A DNA stretch of 64,000 nucleotides, from assembly GCF_000788395.1 (NCBI RefSeq), contig NZ_CP009888.1:1322001-1386000 (forward strand), in the 5' to 3' direction. A program made the position numbers and the translations under genes. The DNA comes from Pseudoalteromonas piratica. Its GTDB lineage: Bacteria; Pseudomonadota; Gammaproteobacteria; Enterobacterales; Alteromonadaceae. The notes beneath the pieces are model-generated. The model was not told the DNA's origin and made no database searches. It saw only the letters and a list, made by a program, of their open reading frames with translations. Positions 8,256 to 15,292 of the stretch are shown piece by piece (position 1 is the first letter of the stretch; every line of letters starts with the position of its first letter).

Positions 8256-8957
8256 ATGTTATCTGGTTTCTATCAAGAGTCTGAAGGAAAAGTATCGTTT
8301 ACCCGTGATCAGGCAAGCCGTTTTGCAAAACTGATTGCTGACGATTACAACCCACTTCATGACATTGATGCAAAGCGTTTTTGTGTGCCAGGTGATTTAC
8401 TTTTCTCAATGGTGTTAAACAAGTACGGTGTAAGTGAAAAAATGCACTTTACTTTTGCAGGTATGGTTGATGAAAAAGTATCGCTTACTTTTCCTGATGC
8501 TGACAGTGATATTGCATTAACACAAGATGAAAAAGTGTACTTATCGGTAAACCGTGAAGGTGATACGTCGACCTGTGAAGAGTTAACTAATAGCCTAATT
8601 AAAAACTATGTAGAGTTTTCTGGTAAGGCGTTTCCTCATGTGATTATTCCATTAATGGGTGAGCAAGAGGTGATGATTAACCCTGCACGTCCAATGGTGA
8701 TGTATGAGTCAATGTCGATTGAGTTTTCAAACCTTGACGTTAAACAGCCTGTATTAGAGTTTGTAACCCCTGAATTTGAACTTTCAGGTAAGCGTGGCAA
8801 GATCACGTTACCATTTGTATTTAAAGATGGTGATAAAGTAATTGGTAAAGGCGAAAAGAATATGCTGGTCTCGGGTATTCGTGAATACTGTCAAAAAACA
8901 GTTGATGAATTAATTGCTTATTACAATCAGCGTAAAGTTGATTTAAAGCCAGCGTAA
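8256..8957 (+). CDS. DUF3581 family protein, hotdog-like
   Basis: A 233-residue soluble protein matching the DUF3581 family of marine gammaproteobacteria. The segment DYNPLHDIDAKRFCVPGDLLFSM (near 29-51) resembles the NPLH..D..A hydratase loop of MaoC-type hotdog enzymes, so an acyl-CoA-related or hotdog-fold role is plausible. No experimental function is known to me. No signal peptide is visible. It ends at a terminator that also serves the convergent gene. Confidence 0.7.
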   Translation: MLSGFYQESEGKVSFTRDQASRFAKLIADDYNPLHDIDAKRFCVPGDLLFSMVLNKYGVSEKMHFTFAGMVDEKVSLTFPDADSDIALTQDEKVYLSVNREGDTSTCEELTNSLIKNYVEFSGKAFPHVIIPLMGEQEVMINPARPMVMYESMSIEFSNLDVKQPVLEFVTPEFELSGKRGKITLPFVFKDGDKVIGKGEKNMLVSGIREYCQKTVDELIAYYNQRKVDLKPA

Positions 8958-8974
8958 CGCACAATATTTGAAAC

Positions 8975-9000
8975 AGGCGAGCAGTTAGCTCGCCTTTTTT
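8975..9000. terminator. Bidirectional terminator overlapping the end of the minus-strand gene
   Basis: AGGCGAGC (8975-8982) pairs with GCTCGCCT (8988-8995) and is followed by T6 on the plus strand. The loop holds the stop codon of the minus-strand membrane protein (8985-8987), so this one element closes both convergent units. Confidence 0.85.
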
Positions 9001-9497
9001 AATTCTTCTTCTAATGCTTTAGCAAGCTGCTCTAAGGCGCGTATTTTTTCTCTAGCAAACTCAAGTTGTGATTGATCTAACTCTGCTTCAATACCTTTAG
9101 CCAGCCAGCTGTTTAGTAATTTTACTTTTTCTTTGGCGGCTTGAATATAAGCGGTTTTAAGAGCAACGTCTTGCGCAGACTCATAATTCAAATAGGCATC
9201 GTGATCGTCCAAATCACCGTTAAACGCCTGACGGGGAGTAGAAGGAGTTATTGGCGGTATGTCGACTTTGACATGGGTATTATAAATGGCTTTTGGCGCT
9301 GACACTTTGATTGGGGTGACTGCCATGTTTTGAGAAGTATTATGCATCTTAGGCAATGATGGCGTTAACACTTTTACCGGGGCTGGGGCTGCCATAAATG
9401 ATTGAGCATAGGTATTATCGCTTGGTTGATTGCTAAACCAAATTAGCCAAGCTATTAATGCAATAAACGTTACCATTAATAAGGGTTTTCTTTTCAT
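8985..9497 (-). CDS. Membrane-anchored protein with helical C-terminus, third gene of phospholipase operon
   Basis: A 170-residue protein with a basic N-terminus and one membrane segment (about 7-21), then a Pro/Thr-rich linker (about 35-85) and a highly charged helical C-terminal region (about 105-168, rich in Lys, Glu, Leu, Ala). It would hang in the periplasm from the inner membrane. It overlaps the foldase-like gene by four bases (ATGA), so it is translated with it. The anchor-linker-helix layout resembles lipase-specific steric chaperones, but the RxxFDY motif of that family is absent, so this is only an analogy. Function unknown. Confidence 0.6.
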   Translation of the reverse strand: MKRKPLLMVTFIALIAWLIWFSNQPSDNTYAQSFMAAPAPVKVLTPSLPKMHNTSQNMAVTPIKVSAPKAIYNTHVKVDIPPITPSTPRQAFNGDLDDHDAYLNYESAQDVALKTAYIQAAKEKVKLLNSWLAKGIEAELDQSQLEFAREKIRALEQLAKALEEELKKAS

Positions 9498-10591
9498 AAG
9501 CTCGCCCCTTGCTGCCAGCGCTTCTTAGCTGTGGCATAGTTTTCTTTAGCCTTAGCTTGTGCGAGCGCACTTGTTGCTTGGTATTTTACGGTTTCGCTTT
9601 TTTCAGAATAGTAATCATATTTTTTATCAAATACTTGGATTATTACCCACTCGTTTATAGGTGTGCGTAACAGCGTCGGACCTTGTTTTGTTGATAAATT
9701 AAATGCGGCTTGATTAATAAAATTACTATTGAGCGCTTCACGTGGGATTAATCGCTTTTTATTGGCGAGTATCTGCTGCAACGCTTTCTCATTTTTAATT
9801 TTACTTTGAGCAGCCTCATGGCTTTTAAATGAGACAGATGCGGCTGTCACTTGAGCACTGTAGCGAAATTGTTGCTTGTTTTGATTGTAATACTGTTTGA
9901 TGGCTCTTGGCGTTACTTGCGTTTTTAGCTTATCAAGATAAGGGCTTTCGTTATGCAAACTGGCTTTTACGCCAAGGTACGATAGCAGGGCAGGGGTAAT
10001 GGCTTGGCTAATACTTAAATCTTCTAATACTTGCCATCGTACATGCTTATTTGTGTAGTGCTGTTTAATTGATTGATATTGAACGTCAATGTTTGTTAAT
10101 TCAGTTAACTGATTGATATCACCTTGATGAAGATTAAAGCGAGCTTGCATCGACGCATCTTGGTAGGCATCAGCTAAGGTATACTTTCCACTTAATGGCA
10201 TTGATAAGGTATTTATAAACGCCAAATCTGCATTGCCATCTGCTGGGTAATCGCCGAGTAATTGCATTAACTCTTCTTTCGTTATTGCGAGTTTAATGTT
10301 TGCTGCTGCGTTAATGTTTGCGTTGAGTAAACTCAGCATATAGCGCTTTTTATGATAGCGCGTACTAAAGCCAACATTGGATACGCGGTCAAGCAGTGTG
10401 GGCGCTTTTTGTTTTGCAAGGTCAAGGTGAAAAGACAGGGTTTCGAGCCTGCTTTGCGTTTGTTGATTCGATAATTGTTCGCCTTGTTTTAAATAAAACT
10501 GATTCATAAAGGCGATTTCTTCTTGTTTTAACTGCACATTGGCCTGTGCAAAGCACGCTATAAGCGTGCTTAATATAACAAAATACTTCAT
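9494..10591 (-). CDS. SurA/PpiC-like periplasmic foldase (degenerate parvulin)
   Basis: A 365-residue exported protein (signal peptide to about residue 17, QANV). The segment VTPRAIKQYYNQNKQQFRYSA followed by beta strand VTAASVSFKSHEAA matches the region leading into PpiC/SurA parvulin domains, and a later INEWVIIQVFDKK strand fits the end of that domain. The parvulin core looks shortened and degenerate, so it may be a chaperone without isomerase activity. It begins one base after the phospholipase-like gene ends and overlaps the next gene, so its client may be the co-encoded secreted enzyme. The family call is from pattern alone. Confidence 0.6.
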   Translation of the reverse strand: MKYFVILSTLIACFAQANVQLKQEEIAFMNQFYLKQGEQLSNQQTQSRLETLSFHLDLAKQKAPTLLDRVSNVGFSTRYHKKRYMLSLLNANINAAANIKLAITKEELMQLLGDYPADGNADLAFINTLSMPLSGKYTLADAYQDASMQARFNLHQGDINQLTELTNIDVQYQSIKQHYTNKHVRWQVLEDLSISQAITPALLSYLGVKASLHNESPYLDKLKTQVTPRAIKQYYNQNKQQFRYSAQVTAASVSFKSHEAAQSKIKNEKALQQILANKKRLIPREALNSNFINQAAFNLSTKQGPTLLRTPINEWVIIQVFDKKYDYYSEKSETVKYQATSALAQAKAKENYATAKKRWQQGASL

Positions 10592-11614
10592 TTATAGTTG
10601 TACCACAGCATGGTTAAGTAAATGTACGACCATGGCAATGGCATGTGGAATAACAACTTGGCCTGTATTTACTCGGTCATAATGGTCTTTCGAATTAAGC
10701 ACAATACCGCCTTGTGAATAAGAAAGCGCACCCCCTTGAGTAAGAATCGGGCGAATGTCTTGCTGATTAGCATCAAGTGCAGAGTAATACTCCAGTGCTT
10801 GAGTAACTTTACTAAAATCATTGAGTTGTTCTTTATCATAGTAATCTTTAACCCATGATTCCCAACCCGAATGGTTTAATGCTGAAGTTACCCAAGTATG
10901 ATGCGGTTGAAGTAAATCGGTGGTATGAAAAACAAAACCAAGAATTTGTGGGTTTTTGCTTTCAATGAATTTTTGATACCAATATTGACCGAGGTGATCA
11001 ATTGGTTGGAAGGGCATCTCTTCAAAGTCATCATACATATTGTAGTGTGAGTGACCATCGATACGGTAGTTTGCTTCTGTAATGCCATAGCTATTATATT
11101 TTGATGAATCAGAGCCAAACCAGCCAGTTTCACCACCGCGGCCATCGTCTAAGTAATCACCTTTTAACCAAGTTGCCGCTAAGTTATCAATATCGCCCCA
11201 CACTGTAAGTTTTTGGTAATTGTAACCGCCAAAATCATTGCCGTGTTGGTCGGGGCCTTGAGTATGGTTTTGAAAGTGCCAGTAGCTCGTGTACTTTACA
11301 ATGCTTTCAGCTGCGCCCCAAATTGGTGCCTGTACACAAGAGCCGGTAATCGCACCACAGAAAAATGTGTCTTCAAAATCATCAACATCGTAAGCAGCTT
11401 GACCAAGCAGGTTAGCTAATTGTGCAACCGATAGATTAAGTTGAGACGCCCATGCTGACAGCTTGGCATACTCGGTAGAGCTTGGGTTTTGCTGCATATA
11501 ATTTACGGCGTCAATGACGATTCGCTTGTGAGTTTCTTGTGAGAAGGCATTAGCTTGCTGGCTAGCACAGGCAATTGTACCTGCAACAAGCAGTGAAATA
11601 ACGTTGGTTTTCAT
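10592..11614 (-). CDS. Secreted zinc-dependent phospholipase C/P1-nuclease-like enzyme
   Basis: A 340-residue exported enzyme; signal peptide cleaved after ANA (residue 23). The mature N-terminus FSQETHKRI places His29 as in zinc phospholipase C and S1/P1 nucleases. Further likely zinc ligands are in AAYDVDDFED (74-82), HFQNH (113-117), DHLG (206-209) and HTTDLLQPHH (230-239). It probably hydrolyses phospholipids or nucleic acid phosphodiesters outside the cytoplasm. The frame opens at TTG 11638, but ATG 11614 follows AAGGG and yields a normal signal peptide. It leads a three-gene operon with a foldase-like and a membrane-anchored protein. Confidence 0.75.
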   Translation of the reverse strand: MKTNVISLLVAGTIACASQQANAFSQETHKRIVIDAVNYMQQNPSSTEYAKLSAWASQLNLSVAQLANLLGQAAYDVDDFEDTFFCGAITGSCVQAPIWGAAESIVKYTSYWHFQNHTQGPDQHGNDFGGYNYQKLTVWGDIDNLAATWLKGDYLDDGRGGETGWFGSDSSKYNSYGITEANYRIDGHSHYNMYDDFEEMPFQPIDHLGQYWYQKFIESKNPQILGFVFHTTDLLQPHHTWVTSALNHSGWESWVKDYYDKEQLNDFSKVTQALEYYSALDANQQDIRPILTQGGALSYSQGGIVLNSKDHYDRVNTGQVVIPHAIAMVVHLLNHAVVQL

Positions 11615-11871
11615 GTGTACCCTTATTTTTGTTGTCAATAGGGGTACTAAGTTAAGTGTTTATTTTTACAGCTAATTTACATTTATATGAAGTATTTACT
11701 CTAACACTTTTGTATTTAATCGTTAATAAGTGTATGCATAGTGTTTCTGTTAATTTGCTATTAGATGGGTATAACAAGAGGGGCTTAAAAAGCGCTTTAA
11801 TGATTATATTTAATATGTAACGGCAAATAGTGGTGTGCTTTTTATAAGCTAAAAATTTAAGAAAAAGATAT
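11615..11871. other. Non-coding region upstream of the phospholipase operon
   Basis: About 257 AT-rich bases that must contain the phospholipase operon promoter (minus strand). A 10-bp palindrome AAAGCGCTTT lies at 11789-11798. I see no gene here. Confidence 0.5.
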
Positions 11872-11900
11872 AAAAAAACCGCGAATCTCGCGGTTTTTTT
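11872..11900 (-). terminator. Terminator of the small-protein gene
   Basis: ACCGCGA and TCGCGGT pair around ATC with flanking A and T runs, directly after the minus-strand small gene; it works in both orientations. Confidence 0.85.
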
Positions 11901-12069
11901 ATTTTTGGCTTGTTAGCCAGCTAAGGAATTGGCGTGCGTCGCTTTTATTTTCGAAATCAACGCGTTGGTTGCCTGACTTATCTTCGAAAGTCACCTTGCT
12001 TTTATTTATGGATGCAAAGTCCACAGGCAGTGCCACATGGATTTTGGATCCTTGATATAAATAGTCCAT
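11899..12069 (-). CDS. Small protein of unknown function (56 residues)
   Basis: A 56-residue protein from ATG 12069, preceded by AAGAGAG; the longer frame opens at a TTG (12087) that lies upstream of that ribosome site and is less likely. It is acidic-basic mixed with no membrane segment; the pattern KIHVALPVDF, SKVTFEDKSG and DARQFLSWL suggests a small beta fold ending in a helix. It has its own terminator, supporting a real gene. I do not recognise a family. Confidence 0.6.
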   Translation of the reverse strand: MDYLYQGSKIHVALPVDFASINKSKVTFEDKSGNQRVDFENKSDARQFLSWLTSQK

Positions 12070-12275
12070 TTTCGACTCTCTTATCAATGTGTTTGCATAA
12101 ACACAGGTTTAACAGGTGCAGTCACTGGATCAGGGTGGCTGCGATTTCCATTAACTTAATACAGAGTTATGACGTTTTAATGACGGTAAAGTTCATTAAT
12201 TGACACTGTATTTTTGAAGTGATTCACCACTATAGTGTGATAAAGGTAGTACCAATAAGGACAAATGTCCGTAAT

Positions 12276-12297
12276 TGGGCGATTAATAAATCGCCCA
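12276..12297 (-). terminator. Hairpin after the azurin gene
   Basis: TGGGCGATT and AATCGCCCA form a perfect 9-bp stem with an AATA loop, 12 bases past the azurin stop. The T tract is poor, so termination strength is uncertain. Confidence 0.5.
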
Positions 12298-12308
12298 GTG
12301 AAATTAGC

Positions 12309-12770
12309 TTATTTAAACTCTAGCTTACCTTTCATAATTGCCCAGTGACCAGGGAATGAACAGAAAAATGAATAGTCCCCACCCACTTTTAGTTTGTTCG
12401 TTGCAAAGGTTAATGTCGTTGACTCACCACCACCGATCACCTTTGAAAAACCATAAACCCGTTCATCGCCTTGTTTTACGTACTGGTTTTCAATTCCTGC
12501 TGCCATACCATCGGTAGCGACTGCTTGAATGTTTGCGCTATCAACCACCACAACATTGTGTCCCATGGTTTTGGCCGGAAGTTTGCCAGTGTGTTTAAGT
12601 TCAATGCTGATTTCTTTACAGTCTTTAGAGAAACTTAAGGTGTTTTGATTAAACTGCATCATGTCGTTTGCTTCAAGCTTAGCGGAGCATGATGCTGAAG
12701 CATTTGCTGAGAAAAAAGATGCTGTAAGAGTAAGTAAACCTAATTTGATTAAATTTTTCATATATTTCAT
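12309..12770 (-). CDS. azu: Azurin, periplasmic type I copper protein
   Basis: A 153-residue blue copper protein carrying electrons in the periplasm. A signal peptide ends near ASA (27). Copper ligands are His71 (in MGHNVVV), Cys137, His142 and axial Met146 in FFCSFPGHWAIMKG, with Gly70 at the azurin-specific axial position; Cys28 and Cys51 would form the usual disulfide. Partners in Pseudomonas are c-type cytochromes, nitrite reductase and peroxidase; none is encoded nearby. ATG 12761 is an alternative start three codons in. It is divergent from a DUF3087 gene. Confidence 0.95.
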   Translation of the reverse strand: MKYMKNLIKLGLLTLTASFFSANASASCSAKLEANDMMQFNQNTLSFSKDCKEISIELKHTGKLPAKTMGHNVVVVDSANIQAVATDGMAAGIENQYVKQGDERVYGFSKVIGGGESTTLTFATNKLKVGGDYSFFCSFPGHWAIMKGKLEFK

Positions 12771-12903
12771 AATCTAAATGTTATTGAGAATTATTTGTAT
12801 TTTATCTTTTGGGAGTGTAGTTGCAAGGTTTTGTTTCATTCGATAAGTGGTAAAATGATTTCCCTAAATTTAATGTTCGATAAATTATTAGGTAATTACG
12901 TTA

Positions 12904-13410
12904 ATGAAATTACAAGAGATCAATAAAACCCGTTATCGCAACCATTTAAACAAAGTGATTGCAGGTTGTATTGCAGCGTTAGTAATGGGTAGTTTGGGTA
13001 TTGCGCAAGCGCTTATTGCTGTCTTCCCTAGTGAGCAGGGCAGTCATTTTCATTGGAACCTTGCTGGTGTTGTGGTGACGTGTTTACTCATTGCGAGCGT
13101 ATTAAAAAAATATAAGCATCATGACTTTATGACTGAAGTAACGTATGTGTGGGAATTAAAAAAGCAGCTTAATTACATTACGCGTAAAATGCGTAAGCTA
13201 AAAGCAGCGGTAGACCAAGGCGATGTTGTTGCAATGCAAATTATTAACTACTCATATGCCGGTTCTCGCCAGCTTTGGCAATTGGATGACAACACCATTA
13301 CGATGGAAGAGTTGAGCGTTTGGCAGGCTGAACTTGATGCAAAAGCACGTGAGGTTAATGTAACCCTTGATGCCAATAAATTTGATCCCCAAAGCCTCAC
13401 TAATTATTAA
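12904..13410 (+). CDS. DUF3087 family membrane protein
   Basis: A 168-residue protein with two hydrophobic segments (about 17-40 and 48-65) joined by a short loop, then a cytoplasmic helical region rich in Lys and Arg (YVWELKKQLNYITRKMRKLK near 81-100). It matches the DUF3087 family found in marine gammaproteobacteria. Function unknown. It is monocistronic, ending at an AT-rich terminator before the pilin cluster. Confidence 0.75.
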   Translation: MKLQEINKTRYRNHLNKVIAGCIAALVMGSLGIAQALIAVFPSEQGSHFHWNLAGVVVTCLLIASVLKKYKHHDFMTEVTYVWELKKQLNYITRKMRKLKAAVDQGDVVAMQIINYSYAGSRQLWQLDDNTITMEELSVWQAELDAKAREVNVTLDANKFDPQSLTNY

Positions 13411-13476
13411 TGTTAATTATCACCGAATAACCACTCTTTATGCAGTGTTGACACCTTTCTAAAAAAGATTTGAATG

Positions 13477-13512
13477 GACAAAATAAACGACTTTTTATTT
13501 TGTCTATTTTTT
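13477..13512 (+). terminator. AT-rich terminator before the pilin cluster
   Basis: GACAAAATAAA (13477-13487) and TTTATTTTGTC (13494-13504) form a perfect 11-bp stem followed by TATTTTTTAT. Confidence 0.7.
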
Positions 13513-13564
13513 ATGCTTTTCTATACTTATAATATACCAGAACCAAATGGATTTGCATTTCTGG
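13500..13564 (+). promoter_or_regulatory. Promoter and leader hairpin of the pilin operon
   Basis: A sigma-70-type promoter is visible: TTGTCT (13500-13505), 16-base spacer, TATACT (13522-13527). The leader just downstream can fold: CCAGAA (13537-13542) pairs with TTCTGG (13559-13564), enclosing CAAAT-GG-ATTTG. The -35 overlaps the 3' arm of the preceding terminator. Confidence 0.45.
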
Positions 13565-13586
13565 CGCATTATTCAAGGGGGAAGAA

Positions 13587-13961
13587 ATGCATAATCGAAA
13601 TGGTTTTACTTTAGTCGAGATTATGATTGTGGTTGCAATCATTGGTATTCTCACAGCTGTTGCTTTACCTGCTTACTCTGAGTACGTAAAAGAAAGTCGA
13701 AGAGTTGATGCGCAACAATATTTACTGCAACTTTCTGGGACCCTGGAAAGAAATTATACCCGCCTAGGGGAATACCCTGCTGTCGATGCAATTACCGTCG
13801 AGATATCTGATTATTATGCATACACATATTCACGTGACAGTGACACTGCTTTTACCCTGAGTGCCAGCCCAAAAGGTGCTCAAGCCGATGATAAATGCGG
13901 CGATTTATCTGTTAATCAGCAAGGAGCTACAACTGCATCGCTAGACTCATGTTGGCGTTAG
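13587..13961 (+). CDS. pilE: Type IV pilin-like protein PilE
   Basis: A 124-residue type IV pilin or minor pilin. The prepilin peptidase site is G6/F7 (NGFTLVE) with Glu at +5 and a hydrophobic helix to about residue 30. The [19 protein letters not shown] continuation and the two terminal cysteines (in DKCGDL and DSCWR, forming the D-loop) are typical of PilE. It is processed at the inner membrane and assembled into the pilus. First gene of a five-gene cluster; the order pilE first and no pilY1 is unusual. Its stop codon abuts an 8-G tract. Confidence 0.88.
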   Translation: MHNRNGFTLVEIMIVVAIIGILTAVALPAYSEYVKESRRVDAQQYLLQLSGTLERNYTRLGEYPAVDAITVEISDYYAYTYSRDSDTAFTLSASPKGAQADDKCGDLSVNQQGATTASLDSCWR

Positions 13962-13968
13962 GGGGGGG
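13961..13968 (+). repeat. Homopolymer of 8 G between pilE and fimT
   Basis: Eight consecutive G begin with the last base of the pilE stop and end two bases before the next ATG. The run appears to act as the ribosome binding site of the next gene; slippage would alter spacing. Confidence 0.8.
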
Positions 13969-13969
13969 T

Positions 13970-14407
13970 ATGAAAAATGGTTACACCCTAATTGAGCTCG
14001 CAGTCGTTTCAAGCATCATCGGTATTATGAGTACTATCGCCATTCCCTCAATGATCACGACTATTAAATCCGACAGATTAGTAACAACCGCTAACCAACT
14101 GACTAGCACATTCAAATTCGCACGCAGTGAAGCTGTAAAAAGGGAGACTGATGTTCAGCTTGTTGCTTCCCGTGGTGAGTGGTTAGTGCAATTGGATGGA
14201 GACACCATAATGGTGTTTAGCAGCAACTATGACTCGATTTCTGTTAAGGGCTTGGCAAACATGACGATACGTGCGTCAGGCGAAACAACAAGTATTAACC
14301 TAAGTATTGAAGATGATGATGCTGATACTCAAGATAGGTGTTTTTCTGTTTTGGTTAGTGGACAAAGTCAGTTAACCAAAGGAGGGTGTGTAAGTGAAAC
14401 GCAATAA
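13970..14407 (+). CDS. fimT: Minor pilin FimT/GspH-type
   Basis: A 145-residue pseudopilin. Prepilin site G4/Y5 (NGYTLIE), Glu at +5, hydrophobic helix, then TTANQLTSTFKFARSEAVKRETDVQL, the signature of FimT/FimU/GspH minor pilins that sit at the pilus tip and prime assembly. The frame opens earlier, but ATG 13970 gives the proper short leader. The terminal region has a cysteine pair (RCFSV and GGCVS). It overlaps the next gene by 14 bases. Confidence 0.85.
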   Translation: MKNGYTLIELAVVSSIIGIMSTIAIPSMITTIKSDRLVTTANQLTSTFKFARSEAVKRETDVQLVASRGEWLVQLDGDTIMVFSSNYDSISVKGLANMTIRASGETTSINLSIEDDDADTQDRCFSVLVSGQSQLTKGGCVSETQ

Positions 14408-14783
14408 TAAACAATCTGGTTTTTCACTTGTTGAAGCCATGGTGGCTACTGTGGTATCGGCGATAGCTTTATTGAGCTTAGGGGTCGGGCAAGTAAAGTC
14501 TCTGCAATATGCTGCTAGTAGTCTTGATTATACCCTTTCTTTGATTCAAGCAAATAACGCAATTGAACAATCATGGGCTAATTTGTGTGAATTACAAAAC
14601 GGTACAGTGACGCTTGCTGATCTTAATGTTGCAACACAAACAGATAAATACACCATTGAGTTTCCTAATGGTTTTGATATTGATGATTTTGAAGTTGTTG
14701 TTAGTTGGAGTGATGAGCGAATGACTGATAATTTGGCCAATAGTGCCGCTTTACACGTCAAATTACCTGGGGTGTGCTTATGA
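14394..14783 (+). CDS. pilV: Minor pilin PilV-type
   Basis: A 129-residue pseudopilin starting at GTG 14394 behind GGAGGG. Prepilin site G9/F10 (SGFSLVEAMVA) with Glu at +5; residues to about 33 form the helix. PilV proteins join the minor-pilin tip complex. Cysteines at SWANLCEL and PGVCL could form the only disulfide. It overlaps pilW by an ATGA. Confidence 0.82.
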   Translation: MKRNNKQSGFSLVEAMVATVVSAIALLSLGVGQVKSLQYAASSLDYTLSLIQANNAIEQSWANLCELQNGTVTLADLNVATQTDKYTIEFPNGFDIDDFEVVVSWSDERMTDNLANSAALHVKLPGVCL

Positions 14784-15292
14784 AAAGTACAAAAGGTTTC
14801 TCGCTTGTTGAGCTTATGGTGGCAATGGCTGTTTCTATGTCGTTAATTGCAGGTACTGGATTTGCGTATATTGGTATATCAGACTCAATTAATCTTTCAA
14901 AAAATATCGAAAATACCCAAGAAGTTCTGCGTTATACAACGGATGTTTTTAGTCGCAGTTTAAAACAAACTATGGTTTCGCCTACATCGACGGCACCTGA
15001 AAATATCCGTGTTGTGCAAGATAAAGTCGGCGCAGTGGCATGTGATGGTACTACACCTGTTGCAGCTCCTTACACTGAATCTTACCGTTTTGAATCACCT
15101 AATTTATTTTGCGATGCGGGCAACGGTGAAGTGGTTATTTTGCAAGGCATCGATGCAATGTCGATTGTGATAAATGATGACTTAGTGCAGATCACAGTTT
15201 TGCCCGATGATTTCCCAATAGCAGATTTACCTAATGGCGTAAGAATTGATATTGCGCTGAGTAGTAAAATATTAATGGAGGAGACAAATTAA
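14780..15292 (+). CDS. pilW: Minor pilin PilW-type
   Basis: A 171-residue pseudopilin; prepilin site G6/F7 (KGFSLVELMVAMAVS) with Glu at +5. The longer frame begins at GTG 14774; ATG 14780 overlaps the pilV stop (ATGA) and is the likelier start. Shorter than many PilW proteins. Followed by the pilX-like gene through a TAATG overlap. Confidence 0.82.
   Translation: MKSTKGFSLVELMVAMAVSMSLIAGTGFAYIGISDSINLSKNIENTQEVLRYTTDVFSRSLKQTMVSPTSTAPENIRVVQDKVGAVACDGTTPVAAPYTESYRFESPNLFCDAGNGEVVILQGIDAMSIVINDDLVQITVLPDDFPIADLPNGVRIDIALSSKILMEETN

Noticed and set aside
11615..11871. Possible small RNA or regulatory RNA before the phospholipase operon
   Set aside because: AT-rich with one 10-bp palindrome and no stable long fold or terminator of its own.
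12780..12800. Weak Fur-box-like sequence upstream of azurin
   Set aside because: Only about 10 of 14 positions of the 7-1-7 pattern fit and it is in a very AT-rich stretch, so chance is likely.
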